Shown here piece by piece: positions 50,739 through 59,230 of a stretch of DNA of 64,000 nt. Under the pieces are notes generated by a model. The model had not been told where the DNA came from and did no database searches. It saw only the letters and a list, made by a program, of their open reading frames with translations. A program made the translations under genes and the position numbers. The stretch is taken from the NCBI GenBank assembly GCA_001899635.1, contig MKVQ01000012.1, positions 62,001 through 126,000 on the forward strand, in the 5' to 3' direction. Source of the DNA: Myxococcales bacterium 68-20. GTDB lineage: Bacteria; Myxococcota_A; Polyangia; Polyangiales; Polyangiaceae. Each line of letters opens with the position of its first letter. The first letter of the stretch is position 1.

Positions 50739-52151
50739 TCATTCGAAGATGCAGCGAGCGCCGATGGCGTAGTAGCCGTTGGCCTCGCCGTTCGAGCCCT
50801 GCGGCGGCCAGCTCTTCATGTCGGTGAGCTTCTCGTGGTTCTCCCACGACATCGTGTAGCTGAAGCGGCGGACACCGTCGTTCGCCCACGTGAGCATGTT
50901 GCCGACCGCATCTTGGATGCCGATCTTGTTCACGCCCTTCGGACGCCGCCCCGGCGGCGCAACGTAGAAGGTCCGGTCGAGCGGGCCGCTATTGCCATCC
51001 ATCCGCAGGTTCGCAGGCGGGTTCGGCGTGGCGTAGCTGTAGCGATGCACGAGGCGCTCATCGGCCGGGTGCTGCGATGCGTTGTACGGCGTGTTGTCCT
51101 GGAACTGCCAGGGCCACGTGTTGTCGCCGTCGTTCGTCATGATCGCGACGTTCTCGGCGTGGCTCGTGAGCCGACCGCCGTCGTAGACGCAGAGCGCCTG
51201 CGCGAGGTGCCACGGGACGCAGTTGAGCGCCTTCTCGTCGAGCACGTCCTTCGAGAAGTCGCTCGTCTCGCCGGGGATGTCCTGCCAGTACGTCCGTGCT
51301 CCCTTTCCCTGCTGGCTGATCGAGCAGCCGCGCTTCACGTTCGGGCCGAGCATGAAGAGCGCTTCGTCCATCGACCCCGGGAGGATGTCGGTCCAGTCGT
51401 CGTTCCAGCCCGAAGGGCTCGCCTGTGCCCATTGTTTGAGGTTGCCGCCGAAGCGCTCGACGAAGGCGCGCATACGTCCCGCGGTGACGTGGTACTTGCC
51501 GATGCGCTTGCCCCCGCTGCTCTGCGCGGTGGCGCAGCAGCTCTCGTGCTTCGCGCCGGCCTCACCGGTCTCGCCGGCGCCGCAGGTGTCGCCGCCGAAA
51601 TGACCGGTGCAGCTCTTGAACTCGACGCACTTCTTCGCGTACGAGCACGCGTCGCTCGCGCAATCGTCGTCGCCAGCGCACCCCTTGTCGACTCCGCACT
51701 TCGGCGCCTTCGTACCGCCGCAGTCGACGTCGGTCTCGTCACCGTTCCTGATCTTGTCGTCCGGTGAAGGCGCCTTGCAGGTGCCGCCGATGCACGAGCT
51801 ACTCTCGCAATCGCCGGCGACGTTGCACGCCTTGCCGTCGGCGCATTTCGGTGCGGCCTGACCACCGCAGTCGACGTCGGTCTCGTCGCCGTTCTTGATC
51901 CCATCGGTCGGATTGCCACCGGCCACGACCGCCGTGCATTTGCCCGCCGTACACGTGAGCGACTTGCACTCCGACCCGTCGACGCATTCCGCGCCTTGAT
52001 CCTTGCCGTCGGGATTCGGCACCCCCGCGTTCTCGACGTCGCTCGAACAGGCAGCGGTGCCGGCGAGGACGACGCTCACGACCGAGGTGAAGCTGAACAG
52101 GACGCGCGAGACGCGCGAGCTCGGGGCGGTGACATGGTTCACGCGAGCCAT
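50739..52151 (-). CDS. Lipoprotein with Cys-rich repeats and a formylglycine-generating-enzyme-like domain
   Basis: The 470-residue protein has a signal ending in TAAC (Cys35), two repeats of the form GIKNGDETDVDCGG and KIRNGDETDVDCGG followed by CxxxxDCxSxxC units, and a C-terminal domain of the SUMF1/FGE-sulfatase fold (about 215-470) with CVPWHLAQALCVYDGGRLTS and IGIQDAVGNMLTWAND. FGE-fold proteins oxidise a sulfatase cysteine or serve as binding modules; here no sulfatase gene is near and the domain is attached to an exported lipoprotein. I chose ATG 52151; one at 52205 would add 18 residues. Confidence 0.85.
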   Translation of the reverse strand: MARVNHVTAPSSRVSRVLFSFTSVVSVVLAGTAACSSDVENAGVPNPDGKDQGAECVDGSECKSLTCTAGKCTAVVAGGNPTDGIKNGDETDVDCGGQAAPKCADGKACNVAGDCESSSCIGGTCKAPSPDDKIRNGDETDVDCGGTKAPKCGVDKGCAGDDDCASDACSYAKKCVEFKSCTGHFGGDTCGAGETGEAGAKHESCCATAQSSGGKRIGKYHVTAGRMRAFVERFGGNLKQWAQASPSGWNDDWTDILPGSMDEALFMLGPNVKRGCSISQQGKGARTYWQDIPGETSDFSKDVLDEKALNCVPWHLAQALCVYDGGRLTSHAENVAIMTNDGDNTWPWQFQDNTPYNASQHPADERLVHRYSYATPNPPANLRMDGNSGPLDRTFYVAPPGRRPKGVNKIGIQDAVGNMLTWANDGVRRFSYTMSWENHEKLTDMKSWPPQGSNGEANGYYAIGARCIFE

Positions 52152-52244
52152 CTCGCATTCGTGTCTGCACGAAACGCACCCGCACATGGATCGAGGACGA
52201 CTCACTCGGTTTCACGAATGCCGTCGCGCGAAGCGGAGATGGCG

Positions 52245-52264
52245 GTCACCCGAACTGTCACCCG
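52245..52264. promoter_or_regulatory. Direct repeat upstream of the FGE-like lipoprotein gene
   Basis: GTCACCCG occurs twice, at 52245-52252 and 52257-52264, a spacing of 12 bases or about one helical turn. It lies about 95 bases upstream of the leftward start. It could be a site for an activator such as a LuxR-type protein; the evidence is weak. Confidence 0.25.
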
Positions 52265-52362
52265 GTGATGGCTTCTCGGTGGATCTCGGCATTCCCACCC
52301 GCAAATTCCCGGGTTTCGTGAGATTGAATTGATCTCGTGACGGCGCAACAGCCGGGGCCGGG

Positions 52363-52659
52363 TCAGCTGCCGTTCTTGCGTGCGTGACTCCGCACCCGAC
52401 GCCGCAACGTCAGGTTGTTCCGCACGAGCCCGCCCGCCAGGAGCATCGCGCAAGTGAACGCCACGACGTTGCCGGCGTCGGGCACGACCGCGATCACGAC
52501 GAAGCCGGCGAAGTTCAGGAGGCCGAGCGGGAGCGCTAGACGATCGCTCGTGAGCCCGACGAGGGCGAGCGTGACCGCAAACACGAGCAGCATTCCGAGC
52601 GGCGCGGCTGTCACCGGAAGGTCGAGCGCGCCCGCGCCAACGCGACGTGGAGAAGGCAT
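52363..52659 (-). CDS. Small membrane protein, function unknown
   Basis: From the ATG at 52659 the 98-residue product has two or three membrane helices (about 20-38, 45-64 and 67-84) and a strongly basic C-terminus (LTLRRRVRSHARKNGS). I do not recognise the family. The frame continues upstream to 52905, but that part is antisense to a sigma-factor remnant and is not credible. The hydrophobic periodicity makes a real gene likely, though not certain. Confidence 0.45.
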   Translation of the reverse strand: MPSPRRVGAGALDLPVTAAPLGMLLVFAVTLALVGLTSDRLALPLGLLNFAGFVVIAVVPDAGNVVAFTCAMLLAGGLVRNNLTLRRRVRSHARKNGS

Positions 52660-52956
52660 TCCTCGCGCGCTCAGGTCGAAGCAGTCGTCACTCTCCGCGC
52701 GCGATCGCACCATCCTCCGCTGCAGCTCGTCGACGACGTGCCCGCCGAAGCGATCGGCCGCATGTACGGAGTTCACCGAGCCACCGCAACGCGCTGGATC
52801 CTCCAGGCCAAGCAAGCCGTCTTCGATGAGACGCGCGGCGAGCTGGAGCGCCGCTACGCAATGTCGACCGACACGTTCGAGAGCATCGCGCATGACGTCG
52901 TCCACGGCCTCGACGCGAGTCTGTCGACCTTCCTTCGCGCGCCCGACGACGAATGA
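52660..52956 (+). pseudogene. Remnant of an ECF sigma factor (region 4)
   Basis: From 52720 the frame reads LQLVDDVPAEAIGRMYGVHR, ATATRWILQAKQAVF and so on to HGLDASLSTFL, the C-terminal half of a myxobacterial sigma factor. The sequence that should precede it, SARDRTILR, lies in another frame (52694-52720), so one base seems lost at the junction, and the still earlier RAQVEAVVTL is back in the first frame. No start or region 2 exists upstream. It looks like a truncated, frameshifted copy; a short protein from GTG 52738 is possible but unlikely to work. Confidence 0.65.
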
Positions 52957-53047
52957 CGCCCCCCAAGGGTCGTCGCCTCCCCCTCCGCACGGAGTGGCGG
53001 GTAGGTGCTGTCTCGTTGACGACGTTGGGATACCCTCGTCGCCCTCG

Positions 53048-54163
53048 ATGCCGCGTCGATCGCGCCACGCTCGGGTCCTCGCTCTGACGGAGCGGATCTA
53101 TGACGCCGCGCTCGAGCCGGCGCGGTGGTCCGAGGCGCTCGACGCCATCCGTGCCGAGCTCTTTGCCGCCGCCGCGACCCTGCGCGTGCAGTCGTTTGCT
53201 CCCGCTTCCGTCCAGCAGACGTGGGTGGGCTTCGAGCCGGCATTCCTGGAGGCATACGCGCAGCACTACTGGCGCGAGGAGGTGTGCTCCTCGAGCTGGC
53301 CGGTGGCGCGCACCGCCACCGCCGACGTGCTCGCTCCGGCACAGCTCCGACGACGGAGCGCATTCTTCCACGAGCTCTGCGTCCCCTTCGGGCTCGACGA
53401 CCTCGTGGGCGGCCACATCGACGCATCGTCCGAGGGCGTCGTGACGATCAGCATCATGAAGCGACGCGGACGCCGTCCCTTCGGTGCAAACCATACGGCG
53501 CTTCTCGATGGGATCCTCCCTCACCTACGCCGAGCAATACGGATCAACGGCGCGCTCGGCCGCGCAGAGGACGAGCGGCCGCTCTGTTGGGACCTGATCG
53601 ACCGACTGCCCGTCGGGGTCTTCGCGATCGGAGGCGACGGACGCGTTCGGCACATGAACAAGGAAGGCGAGCGCCTACTCGGCCACGGGCTCCGGCTCGA
53701 GACAGGCACCCTTTGTACGTCGCTACCGAGCGCGACGTCGGCGCTCAGAGCTCTGATCGCGGCGGCGAGATCCTGCGCGACCTCGACGGCCCCGCCGCTC
53801 GCGGTCGCCGTGCCGAGGCCGAGCGCGCCTCCGCTCAGCGCGCTTGCCATGCCTGCGGGCCGGGACCGACCGCTCGGCGGCGTCGGACGGGCGGACGTCC
53901 TCTTGATCGTCACCGATCCTCTCGCGCGCTTCGAGGCACCGGCGGCCGTGCTCATGCGCCTGTTCGGGCTCACGGCAGCGGAAGCCCGTGTCGCGCTCCT
54001 GATCGGAAACGGCAAGGCTCCGAAGGAGGTCGCCGCCGCGCTCGGGACGTCGTGGAACACCGTCCGCGCGCAGCTACGCCAGATCTACGCAAAGACGCAG
54101 ACGAGCGGCCAGCAGTCCTTGATCCGACTGCTCGTGATGCTCGTCATGGCCGGCCACGCGTAA
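53048..54163 (+). CDS. LuxR-type transcriptional regulator
   Basis: The 371-residue protein ends in a LuxR-like helix-turn-helix (about 305-368: LTAAEARVALLIGNGKAPKE, ALGTSWNTVRAQLRQIYAKT). The N-terminal 180 residues look like a sensor domain; a PAS-like segment follows near 185-225 (LIDRLPVGVFAIGGDGRVRH). There is no receiver domain, so it probably senses a ligand directly. It follows the sigma-factor remnant on the same strand. Targets are unknown. Confidence 0.85.
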   Translation: MPRRSRHARVLALTERIYDAALEPARWSEALDAIRAELFAAAATLRVQSFAPASVQQTWVGFEPAFLEAYAQHYWREEVCSSSWPVARTATADVLAPAQLRRRSAFFHELCVPFGLDDLVGGHIDASSEGVVTISIMKRRGRRPFGANHTALLDGILPHLRRAIRINGALGRAEDERPLCWDLIDRLPVGVFAIGGDGRVRHMNKEGERLLGHGLRLETGTLCTSLPSATSALRALIAAARSCATSTAPPLAVAVPRPSAPPLSALAMPAGRDRPLGGVGRADVLLIVTDPLARFEAPAAVLMRLFGLTAAEARVALLIGNGKAPKEVAAALGTSWNTVRAQLRQIYAKTQTSGQQSLIRLLVMLVMAGHA

Positions 54164-54662
54164 TGCGCTGCGCCCCTGGGCGCGGGTGGCAAGGCACTTC
54201 ATCCATCCGGACGATGGGCTCCGCGCTGCCTCGCCCTTCGTCGCCTTGGTCTGCAAGTCGACGGCGACCACTCCGCCCCCGAGCTCACGCCATTGGGCGC
54301 GAGCTCGGCAGCACATCCGAGAAACGTGATGGAGAGGAGAGACGCTGGAGGCACGGGCGAAGGTGGTTGCTCATGCCGATCGACGCGGCGGCAGGCCGTT
54401 GTCGCAGGTTCTCGAGAACCTCACATCTCGCTGCTTCACTTCACGATCAGCCCGTTGACGGAAGAAGGGGGAAAGAAGAAGGCCGACGACCGCTCGTGGA
54501 GTCGAGCGGCGCGCCGGCCTTCTTTCGATCGACGATTGTCGGGGTCGGGCCTTCGCCGTCTTCTGCTCGCCATCCACCGTCCACCGCTCTGCCGCCCGCG
54601 TGATGCGCATGCCGTAGACGGAGCGGTGGACGAATACGACGAAGAGGACTGTACCCGAGCAG
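54164..54662. other. Intergenic region between convergent genes, with palindrome and terminator
   Basis: This 499-base region contains no credible gene. It holds a perfect 16-bp palindrome, AGGTTCTCGAGAACCT, at 54406-54421 and a strong bidirectional terminator at 54478-54522. The palindrome might be a protein site, but one such palindrome is expected by chance in a window of this size. Confidence 0.5.
54478..54522. terminator. Bidirectional terminator
   Basis: GAAGGCCG (54478-54485) pairs with CGGCCTTC (54515-54522), and inside it CCGCTCG (54490-54496) pairs with CGAGCGG (54503-54509) around a six-base loop. A-rich sequence precedes and T-rich sequence (TTTCG) follows, so it should work for both the rightward LuxR gene and the leftward 926-residue lipoprotein gene. 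Confidence 0.8.
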
Positions 54663-57443
54663 CTACTTCACATCGCTGCCACCACCGCAGACGTTCGCTG
54701 TACCGCCACCGCCGCAGGTCTGGGGCGCCAGGCACGGCGGGCAATGGACGATCCCACCGCAGCCGTCAGCCACGTCACCGCACTGCGCCCCGGCCTGCTC
54801 GCAGGTGCGTGGCGTGCACGGAGGCGTCCCGCACTTTCCGTTCACGCACGGCATTCCCTGTGGGCACGCGCACGTGTTCAGACCGCCGCAACCGTTCGCG
54901 ACCGGGCCGCACGCCGAGCCGGCGGCGGGGACCGGACAGCTCGTCGGGTTGCACGTGCCCGAACCGCAGACGTTTGCCCCGCCGCCGCCGCACACCTGGC
55001 CGGGCGCGCATGGGGGACAATCGAGCGAGCCTCCGCAACCGTCCGCGATCTTTCCACACTGGTTCGGGGTGCACGCCTGCGGGGTGCACGGAGGGCTACC
55101 GCACTTGCTGGGCACTCCGCCTCCACCGCAGGTCATGCCCCCCTTGCAGTCCGGGCATGTGATGACGTTCCCGCAACCATCCCCGGCCTGGCCGCACTCG
55201 ATGCCCTGAGACGCGCAGTCCTTCGGCGTGCAGGTCGGGGGCTTCGGCGGGACGGTGTTGATGCACGACGCGAGGTCGAAGAGCATGAAGGCGAGGACCT
55301 TCTCCTGCGCGGTCATCGCGTTGTTGTTGCACTCCGCCGGGAAGACCGCGTCTTGCGTCGCGCTGTTCGCCGTGACGTGGAAGTCGCTGTAGAGGACGCG
55401 CCCGCACTGCTGCGCCGGCGGCTTCGTGATGTCGGTGTTGAACGTGTAGTGCTGGAGGCTCGCGACGCTCGGCGTGAATCCCGTCGTCGTACGGAGCCAG
55501 GCCTGACCGCCGGAGAAGACCGGCTCGTCGACGTCGTGGCGCGCCTCGTCGATGTTGATCTGGGGAGCAGGCGCGTACGGCGGCGGTGTCGCCGGCAACG
55601 GAGCGAGCAGCCCGCCGACCGACGGCTGATTCAGCCACTGCGCGAAGGCGACGCCCTTCGGGAAGGAGGTGTCGAGCGACGTGGTCGCGCTGCTCCACTG
55701 GGCACCGTTCGCCGGACCGAAGTCGGCGGTGGTGGCCCACGGGAACGGCGTCCCCGCTGCACCCCACGGCGGCGGGCTCGGAACCGCGGTCGAGAACTTG
55801 TTGTAGAGCCACACGTAGCTGAAGTGCGTCGCGTACACGCGCCCGCCCTTGTTGGCGTAGTTGAGGAGGTTCATTCGCGCCGAGACGGGTTTGTTCACCT
55901 CCCCGCCCCTGCAGGCGAAGATCGTCATGTCGTATTTGTCGAGCTCGGGCTGCGAATTGTAGAGGTCGGTTGCGGAAGGCGTGGCGAAGCTGGTCTGGTT
56001 GCACGTCCCCTTGTTGCCCGGACACTTGCCGCCGAAGTTCGTGCACGCCGCGCCGTTCGAGCTGCACACGCCCTGCGCCCTCGAGATGACGGCGCCGTTG
56101 TCCTGGTAGAGGCGAATGCGCCCCGTGCCGGACGGATTGGTGAACTCGCTATCGGAAATGCCAATCTTGCGGAAGACGCACTCGAGCGCGTCGACGTTGC
56201 CGGTCACGATCGCGGTGAGCGGGATGTCGCCCTCGGCCTGGTTCTTCGGCAGGCTCGACTTGCCCGAATCGACGAGGGTGTTCCCGCACGCCGTCGTCTG
56301 GATGGTGAACTCCTTTCGCCATCGACCGAGCTGGATGACGACAGGGATGTCGTTCACCTTGCCCGCGGCCGTACTGCTGACCGGCACGTTCGAAAGGAAG
56401 AATTTCCCGTCCGCTCCGGTCGTGGTGCTGACGAGCGGATTGCCGGAGGCCGCGCCGCACTGCTCGCACGTGACGCCCGGAATGAACGCGTTGACCGCCC
56501 CGTTCGGGACGTAGACGAGCGCGCCGTAGATCGGGAGCGTGCCGTTCGGCGCGAAGACGGTTCCGCTGATGCTGGTCGTGCCGCCGCCGGGGCACGTCGT
56601 CTGCTGCAGGCAGAGGCCGGTGCACGGCGCGCCGCCGTTGTTCCCGCAGACGTTCGCGACGCCGCCACCACCGCAGCGCTCACCGGCGGGGCAGGTCGCG
56701 CCGCAGCTCACGATGCCGCCGCAGCCGTCCGCGATCGGACCGCAGTTGAGCCCCGCGGGGCATGCGACGAGCGGCTTGCAGGCCTTTCCGCACTGACTCG
56801 GCACGCCCGCACCGCCACAGCTCTCGCCCGCCGCTGCGTTGCACGTTCCGCACTGTATGAGGCTCCCGCAGCCATCCGAGATCGGACCGCAGTTCGCCCC
56901 GACGTCAGCGCACGTGAGCGGCGTGCAGCCAGCACCGCCGTCGGCGCCTGCGTCAGCGCCTCCGACGAGTTTCGATCCGCACTTGCTCGGTCCGCCGCCA
57001 CCGCAGTACTCGCCTGCCGGGCACGCACCGCAGGACGCGATGGTGCCGCCGCAACCGTCGCCGGCCGCACCGCAGTTCTGGTCGAGATCCGCGCACGTGA
57101 GCTTCGTGCACGAGGGGGCTCCGCACTGGCTCGGCGTCCCGCCACCACCGCACGTCTGATCGGCGGGACAACCACCGCAGTCGACGATGCCTCCGCAGCC
57201 ATCACCGATCAGGCCGCAGTTGGCCTTCACGTCGCCGCACGTGAGCTTCTTGCAGTCCCGGGCTGGCGCCGCCGCGTCCTCGCCGGTGACGAACACTCCG
57301 GGCGTGCTCGTGCCCGCCTCCTCCGCAAGGCCGGAGCTTTCAGGGAACACATTCGCGTCCCCGGAGGTGCCACACGCGAAAACGACCGCGCATATGGACA
57401 CGGCAACTCCAAAGGAGCGCCACGTGATGTGCATCGAAGGCAT
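54663..57443 (-). CDS. Large Cys-rich lipoprotein with mirrored repeat arms
   Basis: The 926-residue protein has a signal ending in VFAC (Cys24). Four cysteine modules at the N-terminal side (about 62-270) and four at the C-terminal side (about 740-920) share the pattern C..LTC.D...NCG...DGCGG...CG.CPAG..CGGGG. Between them is a core of about 450 residues containing a carboxypeptidase-regulatory-like beta-sandwich (SGTVFAPNGTLPIYGALVYV) and a domain with YDMTIFACRGGEVNKP and GGRVYATHFSYVWLY. The modules look like disulphide-rich stalks or carbohydrate-binding units; function is unknown. GGAG lies eight bases before the ATG. Confidence 0.85.
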   Translation of the reverse strand: MPSMHITWRSFGVAVSICAVVFACGTSGDANVFPESSGLAEEAGTSTPGVFVTGEDAAAPARDCKKLTCGDVKANCGLIGDGCGGIVDCGGCPADQTCGGGGTPSQCGAPSCTKLTCADLDQNCGAAGDGCGGTIASCGACPAGEYCGGGGPSKCGSKLVGGADAGADGGAGCTPLTCADVGANCGPISDGCGSLIQCGTCNAAAGESCGGAGVPSQCGKACKPLVACPAGLNCGPIADGCGGIVSCGATCPAGERCGGGGVANVCGNNGGAPCTGLCLQQTTCPGGGTTSISGTVFAPNGTLPIYGALVYVPNGAVNAFIPGVTCEQCGAASGNPLVSTTTGADGKFFLSNVPVSSTAAGKVNDIPVVIQLGRWRKEFTIQTTACGNTLVDSGKSSLPKNQAEGDIPLTAIVTGNVDALECVFRKIGISDSEFTNPSGTGRIRLYQDNGAVISRAQGVCSSNGAACTNFGGKCPGNKGTCNQTSFATPSATDLYNSQPELDKYDMTIFACRGGEVNKPVSARMNLLNYANKGGRVYATHFSYVWLYNKFSTAVPSPPPWGAAGTPFPWATTADFGPANGAQWSSATTSLDTSFPKGVAFAQWLNQPSVGGLLAPLPATPPPYAPAPQINIDEARHDVDEPVFSGGQAWLRTTTGFTPSVASLQHYTFNTDITKPPAQQCGRVLYSDFHVTANSATQDAVFPAECNNNAMTAQEKVLAFMLFDLASCINTVPPKPPTCTPKDCASQGIECGQAGDGCGNVITCPDCKGGMTCGGGGVPSKCGSPPCTPQACTPNQCGKIADGCGGSLDCPPCAPGQVCGGGGANVCGSGTCNPTSCPVPAAGSACGPVANGCGGLNTCACPQGMPCVNGKCGTPPCTPRTCEQAGAQCGDVADGCGGIVHCPPCLAPQTCGGGGTANVCGGGSDVK

Positions 57444-57784
57444 GACAGCTCTCCGCGATCGACACCGAGTGAGCTCGGTCGTCGCCCGGGTAGGGAGCCT
57501 AAGGCGGCCCTCGAGCCCAACAATGGTCTCCGACGAATTAGCGGGGAGCAGATCGTACCCCGCCCCCGATCGCTACCCACGCGACCCGCCGCAGCGAGCG
57601 CGCTCGTCGATGGCGGTAGGGTTGGTCTTCGACGGACGAGGCCCGCAGCCTCAGCGACGCTTCGCTCGCGGCGCGCGGTGACGAGCTCAGGACGGAAAGG
57701 ACCGCTCGGCCCGGCTCAATCGCGGGGCGATACGCCTTGCGCGCCCACGCTGGCGGCGGGCCGCCGTTCGAGGGCGCGTGGTGA
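57444..57784. other. Gene-free stretch; promoter of the large lipoprotein and end of the acyl-CoA operon
   Basis: These 341 bases separate two leftward genes. A very compact GC palindrome, GGCGGC-GG-GCCGCC, around 57752-57765 lies about 20 bases after the flavin oxidoreductase stop and might help termination. I see no gene. Confidence 0.35.
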
Positions 57785-59230
57785 TCACTCCGATACGCGG
57801 ACCTCGATCGTCTCCGTCATCGGCCCGCGGTTGCCGGCGAGGTCGTACGGGCGGATCGCGTAGCGGTACTCGCCGCCTGCGACGACCCGATTGTCCTCGT
57901 AGCGCGTCGACACGGCACGGACGCTCGCGTGATGGACGAGGACGCCACCGGTCGCGACGCGTTCGGCGCGAAAGACCTGGTAGCCGTACATCGCCTCGTT
58001 GTCGGAGGCGGACTGCCAGCGGAGCAAGATCTTGCCTTCCTTGCACTCTGCACGCAGCCCGGCTCCCGCCGCCGGCCAGACCGGGGGCTCGGTGTCCGTG
58101 CTCTCGGGAGCCTGTCCGAGCTTCTTCGGCCAGAGCGTGCAGTCGACGCGACGGAAGCTCTCGTCGAGCGCCTTGCAGACGTTGCCGTAGAGGCAGCGCA
58201 CGACCGCGTCCTCGCGGCCCGTGCGCCACTTGTTGGGGAGATCGGGATCGGCGAGGAGCGCCCGCGCCATCCCGACGAGATCGCCCTGACCTCGCTCGAG
58301 CACCTTCTCGGCGATCGCGAGGGAGCCGAGCTTGCCGGCGGCGACGACCGGCGTGTCGAGACCGGCGGCGCGGAGCGAGGCGCGCACGGCCTCGGGGATG
58401 TAGAGGTTGGCGCCGTCGGGGTAGGCGCTCCCCGGCATGCAGCGATCGCCCGAATAGCCGGTGTACGGATAGAGCGGCTCGCCTTCGATGACGCGCGCGT
58501 CCTCGAACTTTCCGCCGGCCGAGAGCGAGACGTAGTCGACGCCGGCGCGCGCGAGCTCGATCGCGATCGGTCCCGCGTCGAGGGTCGTGTACCCGTTCCG
58601 GACGCACTCGTCGCCGACGAAGCGGACGCCGACGGTGAAGTCGTCGCCGACGCGCTCACGAACGTGACGGACCACACGGAGCGGGAGGCGGAGGCGATTG
58701 GCGAGCGTGCCGCCGTAGTCGTCCTTGCGCGGGTTGAGCCGCGAGAGGAACGACGAGAGCGTGTACGCGTGCGCCATGTGGAGCTCGACGCCGTCGAAGC
58801 CGCACTCACGAGCGCGCACGGCGGCGGCGCCGTAGGCGTCGACGATCGCGTCGATCTCCTCGAGCGAGAGCATGTCGACGGTCTGGCGCCAGCCGGAGCG
58901 CGAGATCTTGAGGAAGTGGATGATCTGCGGGACGACCTTGCTCGGGCCCGCGTCGTGGACGCGCGCGCAGAGGTCGGAGAGGCCCGGCTTGAACTCGTCC
59001 GACGAGATCCGGAGGAGAGGGCCGCTCTTCGCGCCGTGCACGGCCATCGCCTCGATGACGATGAGCCCGACGCCGCCGCGCGCGAAGCGGACGTACCGCG
59101 CGCGGATGTCGTCGTTGACGAGCCCGTCCTCGCCGGAGAGACGCGTCACCATCGCCGGCAGGACGAGCCGGTTCGGCAGGACGACGTTGCGTAGCGGGAA
59201 GGGCTGGAAGAGGACGCTCATCGCCATCAC
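57785..59230 (-). CDS. Old Yellow Enzyme-type flavin oxidoreductase fused to an FN3-like domain
   Basis: The 481-residue protein has an OYE-type TIM barrel (about 5-340): LPNRLVLPAMVTR, HMAHAYTLSSFLSRLNPRKD and VVAAGKLGSLAIAEKVLERG, GDLVGMARALLADPDLPNK. Where the 2,4-dienoyl-CoA reductase branch has a four-cysteine [4Fe-4S] motif, this protein has Cys346-LYG-NV-Cys352 and Cys364, with Gly349 in place of the second cysteine. The FAD/NAD domain of that branch is absent; instead an FN3-like domain (about 383-479) follows. The start overlaps the acyl-CoA dehydrogenase stop (ATGA). Reduction of an unsaturated CoA ester is a plausible role. Confidence 0.88.
   Translation of the reverse strand: MMAMSVLFQPFPLRNVVLPNRLVLPAMVTRLSGEDGLVNDDIRARYVRFARGGVGLIVIEAMAVHGAKSGPLLRISSDEFKPGLSDLCARVHDAGPSKVVPQIIHFLKISRSGWRQTVDMLSLEEIDAIVDAYGAAAVRARECGFDGVELHMAHAYTLSSFLSRLNPRKDDYGGTLANRLRLPLRVVRHVRERVGDDFTVGVRFVGDECVRNGYTTLDAGPIAIELARAGVDYVSLSAGGKFEDARVIEGEPLYPYTGYSGDRCMPGSAYPDGANLYIPEAVRASLRAAGLDTPVVAAGKLGSLAIAEKVLERGQGDLVGMARALLADPDLPNKWRTGREDAVVRCLYGNVCKALDESFRRVDCTLWPKKLGQAPESTDTEPPVWPAAGAGLRAECKEGKILLRWQSASDNEAMYGYQVFRAERVATGGVLVHHASVRAVSTRYEDNRVVAGGEYRYAIRPYDLAGNRGPMTETIEVRVSE

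Noticed and set aside
52738-52956. A 72-residue protein from GTG 52738 as an intact small regulator
   Set aside because: It is the C-terminal half of a sigma factor with the preceding part frameshifted, so a remnant is the better reading.
54406-54421. The 16-bp palindrome AGGTTCTCGAGAACCT as a definite operator
   Set aside because: A perfect palindrome of this length is expected about once by chance in 64 kb, and it lies between convergent gene ends rather than in a promoter.
57752-57765. GGCGGC-GG-GCCGCC as a terminator for the acyl-CoA operon
   Set aside because: The loop of two bases is too small for a stable hairpin as written, and such GC palindromes are frequent here. I mention it only as a possibility.
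54744-57863. A 1039-residue rightward open frame opposite the large Cys-rich lipoprotein
   Set aside because: It is antisense to a convincing gene, is dominated by Arg/Ala/Val/Glu, has no domain and no good start. Long antisense frames arise easily in high-GC DNA.
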